Below, in pieces: positions 31,801 through 38,863 of a DNA stretch of 64,000 nucleotides. Numbering within the stretch: position 1 is the first letter of the stretch; every line of letters begins with the position of its first letter. Under the pieces are notes generated by a model. It saw only the letters and a list, made by a program, of their open reading frames with translations. It searched no databases and was not told the DNA's origin. The translations under genes were made by a program, and so were the position numbers. The stretch comes from Odontocerum albicorne (Eukaryota; Arthropoda; Insecta; Trichoptera; Odontoceridae), in contig OX463846.1 of assembly GCA_949825065.1 (NCBI GenBank), forward strand, positions 1,939,778 through 2,003,777, read 5' to 3'.

Positions 31801-33650
31801 CTCATTCATTCATTTCACAAACTAGGACCACCCCATAAAATGCTCATTTATTCATTTCACAAACCAAGACCATCTTGAAATGCTCATTTATTCATTTCAC
31901 AAACCAAGACCACCGTAAAATGCTCATTTATTCATTTCACAAACTAAGACCATCTTAAAATGCTCATTTATTTATTACACAAACCTAGACCATCTTAAAA
32001 TTGTCATTTATTCATTTCACAAACCATGACCATCTTAAAATTGTCATTTATTCATTTCACAAACCATGACCATCTTAAAATGGTCATTTATTCATTTCAC
32101 AAACCAAGACCATCTTAAAATTCTCATTCATTTATTTCACAAACTAAGACCACCCCATAAAATGCTCATTTATTCATTTCACAAACCATGACCATCTTAA
32201 AATGCTCATTTATTCATTTCACAAACCATGACCATCTTAAAATGCTCATTTATTTATTACACAAACCAAGACCATCTTAAAATGCTCATTTATTCATAAC
32301 ACAAACCAAAACCACCTTAAAATGCTCATTCCTTCATTTCACAAACCAAGACCATCTTGAAATGCTCATTTATTCATTTCACAAACCAAGACCATCTTAA
32401 AATGCTCATTTATTCATTTCACAAACCAAGATCATCTTAAAATGCTCATTTATTCATTTCACAAACCAAGATCATCTTTAAATGGTAATTTATTCATTTC
32501 ATAAACCAAGACTACCTTAAAATGCTCATTTATTCATTTCACAAACCCAGACCATCATAAAATGTTCATATTTATCTAACTCAACACATTAGTCTTATGT
32601 TCACATTTATTCCTAATCGCTTCATTCCGGATTCATTATACACTTGCACCCAATGTAATCTTCTAAGTTTGTGCATTTCTGCAACATTTATTCGGTTCCT
32701 CCCAGTCTCTTTCCACGTTTACGTTTCACTCCTATACATCAAAATTTGTACTTAAGTGCTGTTATATACTTAGATCATCTTATGAGATTTTGATACTGCC
32801 CGATTCGAGTATATACATGTATTTTTTTAGTAAAGATTTCATTAGAAATAAAACTAAAATATTTATTTTAAACTTGTATATTCAGATGCAAGATCATCCT
32901 GACTTCAATGACAGTGATGACTTTGCTGTGGTATTTCAACCTTTCGTGCAAGACATTCAGTTCCCCAAGATCAATGGAAAGACGGACTTCAGTCTTATGT
33001 CCACAGACTGCTTCCACTTTAGTCAAAAAGGATATGCTAGAGGTAAGATATGGTTATTTAATAGTACTCTTAAAACATATAATTGAAGAGTAAAACTCAT
33101 TAACCAATCAAGAGCCAAAAAATACGTAAAGAGTTATAAGAAAAAAACTTTGCGGTATTTGAGTAAACTGCTTGTAGAGATGTGCCCAGTGACATCGTTG
33201 GTTGTAAAACCGAATCACTTTAAGTTTGAATTCACATATACTACCTTGATCAAAATTTTTTAGGACCGGCCACCGTGTGGTGCTGTCAGTCACCCGATTG
33301 GAGTTATTTTTTTAATTAGGTTACCACGTCTATCATTGACACTTCCACTCAAAACTTGAACATTTTAACTTTTGAACTCCAGTTTATGTATTCCTGATTC
33401 ATTAAAAATTATTTAAATTCTTTTTTCAGCATCAAATGCACTGTGGAACAACATGCTGGAACCAATCGGACAAAAATCTACAAACTGGGGTGATACGTGG
33501 AAGAGGTTCCTCTGCCCTACCAATGAGTTTCCATTCTTCTTCACAAAGAAAAACACCTTTGAGTCCAACAGAGAACTGTTGCCACCTGATGAGAGCAATT
33601 TGCTCAAGAGAAGCATCAAACCAAACAACCACAAGCTTCAGACTAAATAG
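13682..33650 (+). CDS. phospholipase B1-like SGNH/GDSL lipase, 7 exons
   Basis: The product is a secreted or membrane-associated esterase that hydrolyses acyl chains from phospholipids and lysophospholipids. The spliced product is 443 residues, and all joins keep frame. Residue numbers count from exon 1 as drawn. [18 protein letters not shown] with catalytic Ser111 is block [14 protein letters not shown] with Gly183 is block [11 protein letters not shown] with Asn222 is block [14 protein letters not shown] with Asp359 and His362 is block V. SIGGQGTW, DWKLITLLMG and LIECPC are typical of animal PLB1 proteins rather than bacterial GDSL lipases. Length fits the single-domain insect form, not the four-repeat mammalian protein. 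No convincing signal peptide lies in exon 1, so a 5' exon is probably upstream. A start at ATG 13670 is the alternative. No catalytic residue is missing. Confidence 0.92.
14225..14575 (+). pseudogene. RTE-type LINE C-terminal fragment in intron 1
   Basis: One frame reads [20 protein letters not shown] and [10 protein letters not shown]. After a frameshift, [20 protein letters not shown], then [18 protein letters not shown]. These are the W-x-Y-R-R-I-L-R-I-x-W and late R-x-x-W-R-x-x motifs of LINE endonuclease/RT proteins. It ends near gaagaagacgaag, a likely short-repeat tail. It is dead because of the frameshift. Confidence 0.7.
14860..14950 (-). mobile_element. tRNA-derived SINE head
   Basis: On the minus strand, a gtagcataacatagttggta A-box region is followed by gatccgggttcaattcctga, a B box. 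It is not a closed cloverleaf. Only one copy of this family was seen. Confidence 0.45.
15168..15345. mobile_element. Foldback element 1
   Basis: Two ~80-bp arms face each other with almost no loop. Each carries the CTGATGATGAGG..CCTTGAAACCGGT module and the ggtagggttatacc extension. A tgttttatt/ataaaacaa-type outer end is shared with the elements at 20395, 24545 and 25279. Confidence 0.75.
15597..15995. repeat. 33-bp tandem array with alternating units
   Basis: About 12 copies of gagaatgacaaaatataaac plus a short variable join. Units often alternate between a tatcttgt and a tatcctgt join, suggesting a 66-bp higher-order unit. The open frames here are by-products of the 33-bp (11-codon) period. 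Confidence 0.88.
16090..16670 (+). pseudogene. RTE-type LINE RT C-terminal fragment
   Basis: The frame reads [20 protein letters not shown], then [20 protein letters not shown]. After two in-frame stops it continues [20 protein letters not shown] and [19 protein letters not shown]-x-E-C-W and R-W-Y-G-H-V are landmarks just after the RT palm in RTE-like LINEs. It is dead because of stops. Confidence 0.78.
16796..17985 (-). mobile_element. Decayed IS630/Tc-like DNA transposon carrying a nested MITE
   Basis: The ends are similar inverted sequences: left gaatatcccaaaaaatgtat, right (reversed) gggtattccaaaaaaatgta. On the minus strand in the right part (17668-17985) one frame reads FQQDGVPP, the motif around the second catalytic Asp in this transposase group. 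Related frames read [11 protein letters not shown], out of frame with the first. A 610-bp piggyBac-type MITE at 17058-17667 is inserted inside it. Both the transposase and its neighbourhood are heavily decayed. Confidence 0.6.
17058..17667. mobile_element. piggyBac-type MITE, copy 1
   Basis: 610 bp flanked by TTAA at 17054-17057 and 17668-17671. The ends are cccttacaggcacagg and (reversed) ctcttacagactta. The copy at 44684-45292 is ~95% alike by eye and 609 bp long. It carries no ORF. TTAA targets and CCCT.. ends are the piggyBac hallmark. Relative to copy 2 it has one extra TACTCG at 17294-17301 (see findings). Confidence 0.85.
18015..18282 (+). CDS. PLB1-like exon 2 with catalytic Ser
   Basis: It starts after ttcag in phase 0 ([14 protein letters not shown]) and carries the block I motif [12 protein letters not shown]. 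It ends ..ISWSI plus one base at a gtgaga donor (phase 1). Confidence 0.95.
18413..19130 (-). mobile_element. LINE-A 3' end in intron 2
   Basis: On the minus strand the coding end is at 18780-19100: [13 protein letters not shown], then [20 protein letters not shown], then [20 protein letters not shown] and AVRLWNQL. It is followed by the 3' UTR and tail toward 18413 (ttatttatttaac). The left end reads the LINE-A tail with tgccaggcggaaatctcttc. The ~63-bp aaccagttcaatgccttctg segment is tandemly doubled at 19017-19130. Confidence 0.82.
19130..19385. repeat. 51-bp tandem array derived from LINE-A 3' UTR
   Basis: Five copies of a 51-bp unit (gatgatctttcatatttatt, then tgatggatccatcccttcct, then ttcctttatgt). 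The words resemble the LINE-A 3' UTR segment ccatcccttcctttcctttt followed by gattgatgatatctc, and the array abuts a LINE-A copy. The 17-codon period explains open frames on both strands. Confidence 0.85.
19386..20212 (-). mobile_element. Element with conserved head and A/T-only tail, copy 2
   Basis: About 700 bp of virtually pure A/T, then at 20098-20212 the conserved head in reverse (tcctaggagctaagaatttt, cacttctaccgcgcgagagt, ctcacgtatctg). The orientation is opposite to the copies at 3883 and 60863. Confidence 0.7.
20395..20540. mobile_element. Foldback element 2
   Basis: Short arms, each with accggtttcaa../ ..ttgaaaccggt and the CTGATGA core, around a ~30-bp loop. The right end cagtgtttgactaaacaaat matches other foldbacks. 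It lies 70 bp before exon 3. Confidence 0.7.
20612..20838 (+). CDS. PLB1-like exon 3
   Basis: It starts after tttatag. The split Gly codon with exon 2 makes [17 protein letters not shown]. It contains block II and ends in KKDWK at a gtgaac donor (phase 0). GC content is clearly higher than the surrounding intron. Confidence 0.95.
20945..21412. repeat. Degenerate TACGACACGGTA / TACGATACAGTA repeat
   Basis: Long run of 8- to 11-bp words such as tacgacacgg, tacgatacag and tatgactcgg with constant drift. The open frames on both strands (rich in R-Y-D/T or S-Y-R-V) are repeat by-products. Confidence 0.8.
21413..22040. other. Intron 3 spacer
   Basis: AT-rich with no recognised gene. A short phrase, aaatattaactttgataagc, recurs near 63355, so some of it may be an unnamed repeat. 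Around 21890-22000 a ~45-bp phrase (cttctgtttgtttataaccc) is doubled. Confidence 0.4.
22040..23012. repeat. 29-bp tandem array ending just before exon 4
   Basis: About 33 copies of ttaaaacgttgatattgcaa plus gaacaacag. Most units are identical, with scattered variants (aaggttg, attacaag, gaacagcag). Homogeneity indicates recent expansion. The array's last unit ends ~25 bp before the exon 4 acceptor. Confidence 0.95.
23037..23199 (+). CDS. PLB1-like exon 4 with GPND block
   Basis: It begins after tttcag with [20 protein letters not shown], which joins DWK of exon 3. It ends ..VSIVIAP plus one base at a gtgagt donor. Its acceptor lies only about 25 bp after a ~970-bp tandem array, so branch point and pyrimidine tract must fit in that gap or within the array. 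Confidence 0.95.
23480..23955 (-). mobile_element. LINE-B 3' end
   Basis: On the minus strand: end of the polymerase (gtggttgttattgcgacagg), then a UTR with ggtctttctggagtgatgat and an (aaat)n tail at 23480-23500. It matches 26180-26835, 46095-46588 and 55133-55520. Confidence 0.7.
23970..24027. repeat. 22-bp-arm hairpin
   Basis: Arms 23970-23991 (cccttgaattgttttatttt core) and 24006-24027 are reverse complements with one mismatch, around a 14-nt loop. It may be a small MITE. Function unknown. Confidence 0.65.
24360..24520 (-). mobile_element. SINE-B, best copy
   Basis: On the minus strand, a tRNA-like head (gaggtgcatggccgccaggt) is followed by gcggaaggtcgccgattcga, whose cgattcgaac part is a B box. 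Then come cattcgaggagagtagcaca, read on plus, and a left end tgactgaagtcat. Three diverged copies in the window support a family. Confidence 0.65.
24545..24970. mobile_element. Foldback element 3 with LINE-D insert in the loop
   Basis: Arms at about 24548-24640 and 24870-24968 carry the CTGATGATG..GAAAC(C/T)GGT module and the aacactgtttattccacttt outer part. The loop holds a reversed LINE-D 3' end (24650-24790, gtgatggtatgtatatacat on the minus strand). Confidence 0.72.
25279..25622. mobile_element. Foldback element 4
   Basis: Arms 25279-25412 and 25488-25622 are near-perfect reverse complements (134/135 nt), around a 75-nt loop. Both arms hold aaccggtagggttataccgt and the CTGAAGATGAGG..CCTTGAAACCGGT module. 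No ORF. Confidence 0.88.
26180..26835 (+). mobile_element. LINE-B polymerase C-terminus and 3' UTR
   Basis: The frame at 26189-26449 reads [20 protein letters not shown], then [17 protein letters not shown], then [15 protein letters not shown] and stop. Q-R-x-x-x-Y-x-A-P-x-x-Y-N-x-x-P-x-x-I is the common end of LINE polymerases. The UTR (gtcaggttggtgagaatgtg, caaacccagatctattaaaa) and the end near aataaaacaataaa match the other LINE-B copies. No RT core is present. Confidence 0.7.
27293..27710 (-). mobile_element. Ty3/gypsy-type LTR copy
   Basis: On the minus strand a TATA box and poly(A) signal lie close together (tataaatacctacgtactat, then aaataaag), as in LTR U3-R borders. Similar sequence with the same spacing occurs at 29593-29990 and 56632-57033. 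The cccttaaa/ccctaaag end on the minus strand is shared by all three. One end (27700) is diverged. Confidence 0.5.
27880..28500 (-). pseudogene. RTE-type LINE 3' part with (GAA)n tail
   Basis: The minus strand at 28234-28515 reads [20 protein letters not shown], then [20 protein letters not shown], then [15 protein letters not shown]. Further down come the R-R-F-W-N-E and G-R-P motifs in shifted frames, ending in an (aag/gaa)n tract at about 27870-27895. It matches the copy at 50315-51010 on the opposite strand closely. Frames are broken. Confidence 0.8.
28652..28803 (+). CDS. PLB1-like exon 5
   Basis: After atttatag, the split Asp gives [20 protein letters not shown], then IECPCFFG and [11 protein letters not shown]. 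It ends in phase 0 at gtgagt. The Cys pair of IECPC and the earlier Cys are conserved in the family and probably form disulphides. Confidence 0.93.
28975..29060. mobile_element. Partial copy of the 51-kb TIR MITE family
   Basis: ccctgtgacatttcacaaat, ttgccccaatacgatcttgt and aacgacgttc match the terminal repeat at 51102-51165. Confidence 0.6.
29323..29562 (-). pseudogene. Ty3/gypsy gag fragment
   Basis: The minus strand reads [20 protein letters not shown], then [20 protein letters not shown], then [13 protein letters not shown], and stops after CRTETFVT. The L-G-D-x-x-P-S-Q-L-L-x-x-M pattern is characteristic of gypsy-type gag capsid in arthropods. It follows a primer-binding-like site and LTR (29579-29990) in the right order for a minus-strand element. 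The N-terminal part of gag is deleted, and no pol follows. Confidence 0.75.
29578..29593 (-). promoter_or_regulatory. Retrotransposon primer-binding-like site
   Basis: Minus strand tggtgaccccgacg sits between the LTR and gag, as the tRNA primer site does in gypsy elements of insects. The primer tRNA was not identified. Confidence 0.55.
29593..29990 (-). mobile_element. Ty3/gypsy 5' LTR
   Basis: Minus strand: higher-GC U3, then tataaatacagacgctttca and aataaac, then an end at ..ccctaaag just before the primer site. The order LTR, primer site, gag fixes the orientation. The outer boundary near 29990 is approximate. A plus-strand LINE fragment begins there. Confidence 0.6.
29994..30425 (+). pseudogene. 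LINE endonuclease/RT C-terminus with zinc finger
   Basis: Frame 29994-30203 reads [20 protein letters not shown], then [20 protein letters not shown], then [16 protein letters not shown] and stop. In another frame, 30205-30400, it continues to [20 protein letters not shown], a Cys2-His2 finger that closes this class of LINE protein. A single small indel separates the frames. The fragment contains no RT core. Confidence 0.78.
30880..31040 (-). mobile_element. LINE-D 3' end fragment
   Basis: ataccatcacgctggttccc, ctgttgggttaagcagaaag and aatctatctcgaca-like words match LINE-D ends at 24690, 56390, 57240 and 58050. 30470-30880 shows nothing recognisable. Confidence 0.5.
31040..31340 (+). mobile_element. 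LINE-A 3' end with internal tatagatg expansion
   Basis: 3' UTR start ccatcccttccttttccttt and tgttcgggtgattgtccgtc, end cgccagattgtttttgcaat and gtgttaaataaataaataaa. At 31165-31290 the UTR has expanded into ~16- to 18-bp units (gatgtttatgcatatata). One unit contains TACTCGTA at 31245-31252. Confidence 0.72.
31390..32770 (-). mobile_element. LINE-D fragment split by its own tandem expansion
   Basis: Left: caaaatatcattcacttgat and ccaaccatactttaattta match the LINE-D W-L-D-Q-V-Y-D-I-L region at 56510-56550. Right: catttattcctaatcgcttc and ctcccagtctctttccacgt match 57100-57230. Between them lies the 40-bp array. Confidence 0.6.
31537..32575. repeat. 40-bp tandem array in intron 5
   Basis: About 26 copies of catttcacaaaccaagacca plus tcttaaaatgctcatttatt. 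Variants recur at intervals (for example the accccataaaatg unit and the tattacacaaacctag unit), showing block duplications of several units. The unit resembles a LINE-D segment (see 58240-58290, tacacacttaaaactatctt). Confidence 0.93.
32886..33042 (+). CDS. PLB1-like exon 6 with catalytic Asp/His
   Basis: After ttcag, [20 protein letters not shown] leads to [16 protein letters not shown], containing the D-x-x-H of block V. It ends with one base of a codon at gtaaga (phase 1). Confidence 0.95.
33430..33650 (+). CDS. PLB1-like last exon
   Basis: After ttttttcag, the split Ala gives [20 protein letters not shown], then [17 protein letters not shown], then a polar tail ending HKLQTK and TAG. No C-terminal hydrophobic anchor is visible, so the protein is probably secreted rather than membrane-bound. 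Confidence 0.94.
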
Positions 33651-33652
33651 TG

Positions 33653-33658
33653 AATAAA
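33653..33658 (+). promoter_or_regulatory. poly(A) signal of the PLB1-like gene
   Basis: AATAAA starts two bases after the TAG stop. A very short 3' UTR is implied. The 86-bp array begins about 70 bp further on. Confidence 0.7.
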
Positions 33659-33725
33659 GATTATAACGTTAAATAACAAATTTCTTTGTTATTCCACTAA
33701 TTTAATGAATACCTGTGACACGTGT

Positions 33726-34326
33726 TTCTTCCTTCAATCTCGAGACTCTCATTAGGTGGAATAATCTCGGTGTATTATGAGAGGAGTGTTTAGAACCCAC
33801 TGGTGTCATGTTTCTTCCTTCAATCTCGAGACTCTCATTAGGTGGAATAATCTCGGTGTATTATGAGAGCAGTGTTTAGAACCCACTGGTGTCATGTTTC
33901 TTCCTTCAATCTCGAGACTCTCATTAGGTGGAATAATCTCGGTGTATTATGAGAGCAGTGTTTAGAACCCACTGGTGTCATGTTTCTTCCTTCAATCTCG
34001 AGACTCTCATTAGGTGGAATAATCTCGGTGTATTATGAGAGGAATGTTTAGAACCCACTGGTGTCATGTTTCTTCCTTCAATCTCGAGACTCTTATTAGG
34101 TGGAATAATCTCGGTGTATTATGAGAGGAATGTTTAGAACCCACTGGTGTCATGTTTCTTCCTTCAATCTCGAGACTCTCATTAGGTGGAATAATCTCGG
34201 TGTATTATGAGAGGAATGTTTAGAACCCACTGGTGTCATGTTTCTTCCTTCAATCTCGAGACTCTCATTAGGTGGAATAATCTCGGTGTATTATGAGAGG
34301 AATGTTTAGAACCCACTGGTGTCATG
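33726..34326. repeat. 86-bp tandem array just 3' of the lipase gene
   Basis: Seven copies of an 86-bp unit (ttcttccttcaatctcgaga, ctctcattaggtggaataat, ctcggtgtattatgagag, then aacccactggtgtcatgt). Units differ by single bases only. It starts ~70 bp after the gene's poly(A) signal, so readthrough RNA would contain it. Confidence 0.95.
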
Positions 34327-34675
34327 CTTCATCAGAATTGTGAGTGGTCTATTGACCCAAAGGAAAAGTTTTAAAGAATGACAAAAAATTTCGCATTCTT
34401 GATCATCAATTACTGTATTATTTTTGCTTGTGGTTTTATCATATGTCGCGCAAGTGTCGCAAACGGGTTTATTTTAAAGTTTGTCTATATTAATTCAAGG
34501 ATATCTTCATTTGTATATGTCGAATTTATATCAGATAGATGCCCTTTCGGAAATTTCTAGAATTTTCTGGTCGATTTCGTCTTAATTGAAAGTAACAATC
34601 CAATAGGGTAGGGTTATATGATATATTTCTTGAATCTTCGAAAATACTATAGTTTCACTTTGTGGTGCCATGTTT

Positions 34676-35524
34676 TATGTAAAAGGAAAAATAAGTAAAT
34701 AAAACACTTATTTTATATTTTTGTGTTCACCGCTGGTATAATTTTTTGGGTTTACAACCGGTTTCGAAGACCTCCGTCTTCATCGTCAGGTGGAGATAAA
34801 CTAAATCACTAACAATACATTTCCTGTACAAGTGTAAATAATATAAGAGCTAGGAGGTAGGGGGAGAGAAGTGGGGAGAGATGTGATACAATGTTAAATG
34901 GGGCTGGGAAAAATAAAAGTGAATCTTTCAGGCAGGTCAGGGTCTAGATATCCGAAGGGGTGGATTTTAAATAGGAAACATATTAAGCAGAGGGCTATTA
35001 TGAAAATTGGTTTGGTTGTTGATGATATTTAGACTTAATTTTATACATTTTTTAATCTCGAGAATGTTCGATATCAATCGTGGTTTGCGGATTCTACACA
35101 TAAGTCGAGGGGGATTGCAGCTTGACAATTTGGATTATTGGAGATTAAAAAATGTACAAAATTAAGTCTAAATATCATCAACAACTAAACCAATTTTAAT
35201 AAAAGCCCTCTGTTTAATATGTTTCCTATTTAGAATCCACCCCCTTGGATATCCAGACCCTGACCTGCCCGAAAGATTCACTTTTATTTTTCTCTGCCCC
35301 ATTTACCATTGTATCACATCTCTCCCCACTTCTCTCACTCTACCTCATTCCTCTTATATTATTTACACTTGTACAGAAAATGTATTTTTAGCGATTTAGT
35401 TTATCTCCACCTGACGATGAAGACGGAGGTCTTCGAAACCGGTAGTAAACCCAAAAAATTAAACCAGTGGTGAACACAAAAATATAAAATAAGTTTTTTA
35501 TTTACTTATTTTTCCTTTTACATA
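34676..35524. mobile_element. 849-bp foldback element 5
   Basis: Arms 34676-35059 and 35141-35524 are both 384 nt and about 95% complementary by eye, around an 81-nt loop. Each arm contains the module CTGACGATGAAGACGGAGGT followed by CTTCGAAACCGGT, plus aaaataagtaaataaaa at the outer end. No ORF. It could form a very long RNA hairpin if transcribed. Confidence 0.9.
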
Positions 35525-36044
35525 ATATGATATAGTTTTTGACATTGCTGGTCATGTGGCTTGGAATGGCCCGTCTCTTAATGTTAGAGATATGGGTTGA
35601 ATGTGGAGCTTTAGGAAGTACTTGAAGACATCCCTTTTTGGGAGGTCTTATCCAAATTCGTGATAATATATGAACACTACACATGGACACTACACCCAAA
35701 GCCTAATAATGTGTTACTATAACATATCGGTAGATTTTAAAAAGTTTTTTTTATTTTGTCTTCCTTTGATAGGTTTTCAGTGGTTTTCTTACCACATATG
35801 TTTTTTTGAACATATGAAGATGTAGGGAAGTATCTAATGCAATGGTCCCAGCCACCACCTTCCTATCGTTACACTTAACTTATATATTTATTTTGTAATA
35901 TTTTTGATTTGTCAATAACAGTGGGTTCGAATCCCGAATTAGACCGCTTTTCAGGAAAGTCTGCTTTTGTTTAATGTTTCTTAATTCATTGTTTAGTAAA
36001 TGGTCTTATATTGTAAATTGATCGGATTTTTAAATTATTTTTCT
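35525..36044. other. Spacer with possible tRNA-like B box
   Basis: Around 35930-35960, agtgggttcgaatcccgaat looks like a B box of a tRNA-derived SINE, but no A box was recognised. Otherwise nothing supported. Confidence 0.3.
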
Positions 36045-36560
36045 TTAAATTCTTGAATAAAACATACAATTTTCTTTGATTTCAAAAAAACTTTTTAATG
36101 GTCATTGAAATATAATTAATGACATTTTAATACAATAAACAATATCCGCCAAATGTCCACCTCTTGCAGTTCCACAGATGTCCACTCTTTTGTCAAAATT
36201 TTCGATGACATTTTTGGCATAATTGCGGTTCTAACTCACCAATAACGCGAATAATTTCACCCTTCAGCTCAGGAATTGATCGGGGGTCATTCTTATAGAC
36301 CTGACTTTTAATGTAACCCCAGAGAAAATAGTCCAACAGTGTCAGATCACATGATTTTGGTGGCCTATTAACATCGCCGTTTCAGGAAATTACAATACAT
36401 AAAATAATTTAACAATTTGAACGTGTTGTTGTATTGTATACGACTCCATTTTTATAAATGTCATACATTACACTTCTCAAATGTCACAAGACTCAGGCAA
36501 GTTCGCGACGCCATCTGTTTTTTATCCAAGAATAAAAAAAAACGCTCAATTTGAAAGACC
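36045..36560 (-). pseudogene. IS630/Tc-like transposase C-terminal remnant
   Basis: The minus strand reads GDVNRPPKSCDLTLLDYFLW, then GYIKSQVYKNDPRSIPELKG, then EIIRVIGELEPQLCQKCHRK and a premature stop. One base out of frame it goes on KRVDICGTARGGHLADIVY. The R-P-P-K-S-x-D-L-T-x-L-D-Y-F-L-W-G stretch is the region of the last catalytic acid in this group. The first two catalytic residues are absent. It is broken by a frameshift. Confidence 0.8.
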
Positions 36561-37569
36561 ATTTATATGACATATAAAAAAAATGTATATATAAGATATT
36601 CATATAGTCATAAACATAAATGAATAGTCAAAGAATTTTAAAAAATCACTCATCAAATAAAAAATTCTTCGGGTCAGTATGCACACATTTCGATAAAATG
36701 TTCTACCCGTTGGACTTAAACATTGCTCTTGTAACAAACCGGAATCATTCCATCTGAGAAGAGTCTTGAGACTGGAAAAAGAAACCCGTGTCGTGAGGAT
36801 TAATGTAACTTATTATTAAATACTCTAATATGGAGTGTTACAAAGTTAAAGTCGAAACAGTTGATAAAATATTATAAGTTACCTGAACATTATTTTGATA
36901 GGTTACGTACATTGGATGACTATTTAATTCATGAAATGCTTTTTAGCCTTCATGATGTTACTGTTAATATTAATTTAGTATTGAATCTGTAAGGAATTCA
37001 TTAAAATTTGATATTTCTATCCTCACAAGTACTCGCATATCAAATAAAGCCCATAGAAGACGTGTTGTTTCATTATATTCTGAAATGTAAAAAAAATAAT
37101 TAAGTTTCTTTCAAAAGAAGGTAAAATTTGAGTCAAAATTAAACGACGTTGGTAATAAGCCAGGCCTTGATTTCTACCGGGCTTTTGATTTCTATTTAAA
37201 GAAACTTTATAACGTAGTGATATTTAAAATTTTTAACATTTCAAAATGTAACAAAACAACACGACTTATGTCAGCTCTAGTTGATACATTATTGAGGGTA
37301 GGTATATCAAATTTTATCTGTATTATTTGACCATGAGGTGGAAGTGGCCTGCATGGTGTCCATTACTGATAATGTGGGATGGGACTACTGTATTGTGAAT
37401 TATATTTAAGACACCTTATGATCTATAACTAAAATATTATATTTTAGTGTTAATGAAAGCATGCTTTATTATTGCTATGTTATTACAGAGTCTGAGTTAG
37501 GTGTTTTGACACCTGCGGTAGTAAAAAAATAATCGTAATGCTAAATTATTTATCTTTCATTGAACACGT
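36561..37569. other. AT-rich spacer
   Basis: No gene, tandem array or terminal repeat recognised. Confidence 0.4.
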
Positions 37570-38493
37570 AATTTGTAAGAAAGTAAAGAACAATTGCGCA
37601 CCACGCCCTCCGCCAATCCTCCACCACCGCCATCGTATGCGCACCAGTCAGCTCCTTCCCTCGCTTCAGTGCGAGCTGAGTTTTGTTACTTTGTTTTGTA
37701 ACCTTTCAAAATGGCTGCGCCCATCGAAAATCTCGCCAAATGTGAAGTGCGTAGTGTCATTCGTTTTCTGAATGCACAAAATGTTCGGCCTATCGAAATT
37801 TATAGACAACTTTGAGCACAGTACATGAATCTTTCCCACAAATTTCACGATCGCTCCTACATGATATAGTGACAGAGCACCTTGGCTACAAAAAATGTGT
37901 GCTCGGAAAAGAAAAACCGAATCTCAACACCTGAAAAATGATGGCAACAGTTTTTTGGGACTGAAAGGGTTTCATCCACGTGGAGTTTATGCCAAGAGGA
38001 CACACAATAAACTCAGAGGCCTATCGTGAAACTCTTCAACGACTTAGACGCGTCATCCAAAACAAGAGACGTGGAATGTTGTCGGGAAAGGTGGTTTTGA
38101 TTCATGACAATGCGCGGCCTCATGCATCAGCACGAACACAGCGAGAACTTCAACGTCTTAAGTAATACATTTTTAGACATCCTCCTTACACTTGGCACCA
38201 AGTGAATTTCACTTATTCCCAAAACTAAAGGAATTTTTGGGTGGAAAACAGTTCGCAAACGATGAAGACCTCAAACAAGAAGTGACATCCTGGCTCAAAT
38301 CTTTGGCGGTAGAAGAGTATAACATCGGAATTGAAAAATTGGTTCCACGTTACAATAAGTGCCTTGACAGCTATGGCGACTACATTGAAAAATAAAGTAA
38401 CGTACAGCGATTTTGTAAATAAAGGTGTGTGTTGATATCTTTCGTTTTTATTTAGTTATGCCAAAACGTTCTTTACTTTCTGGACGACCCACG
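37570..38493 (+). pseudogene. Decayed mariner transposon
   Basis: Degenerate ends share aagaaagtaaagaac (left) with ccagaaagtaaagaac (right, reversed). From 37711 one frame reads AAPIENLAKCEVRSVIRFLN, then VRPIEIYRQL and stop, the N-terminal helix-turn-helix. A large deletion follows. Then 37980-38165 reads RGHTINSEAYRETLQRLRRV and VVLIHDNARPHASA (second catalytic Asp). 38192-38395 reads LAPSEFHLFPKLKEFLGGKQ with Glu where mariner has its third Asp, and it ends SYGDYIEK. The first catalytic region is missing. It is dead. Confidence 0.82.
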
Positions 38494-38634
38494 TATAAAT
38501 ACATGACATATATAAATATTAAATTCAACAGTGCTATAAAAAATAAAAATTGTAAATAGATTATGTAGGTTCCAATAACTTGTTTTAAGTGATTAAAAAA
38601 AAGTGATTTTTTGAGCTAATATGTATAGTTATCA

Positions 38635-38862
38635 TCATCATCATCATTATCAACCAGGTTCGATCCACTGCTGGATGAAGGTCTCCTTAAGTTGACTCCA
38701 AATAGTTCGTTTTTTTGCTCGTTGATGCTGCCATGCTTCCTGATTTTATCTATCCAGCGTACCTTAGGTCTTCTTCTGCGTCTCTTTATGCCTCTTGGGT
38801 AGCATTGAATTATTTCGGATGTTCATCGGGAGTCTGACATTTTGGCTATGTGTCCTGTTATA
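38635..38862 (-). mobile_element. RTE LINE 3' end with (ATG)n tail
   Basis: The reverse complement of the 48670-48870 region: same gatggatagt/ctggatagat and gtggatcga words, ending in an (atc)n run at 38635-38650. It is 5'-truncated where the 31-bp array starts. Confidence 0.78.
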
Positions 38863-38863
38863 T

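Noticed and set aside
34738..35440. Calling the 849-bp foldback a working ribozyme pair
   Set aside because: The expected cleavage triplet and stem I could not be placed. The base before the potential cut is not U in the only pairing I found.
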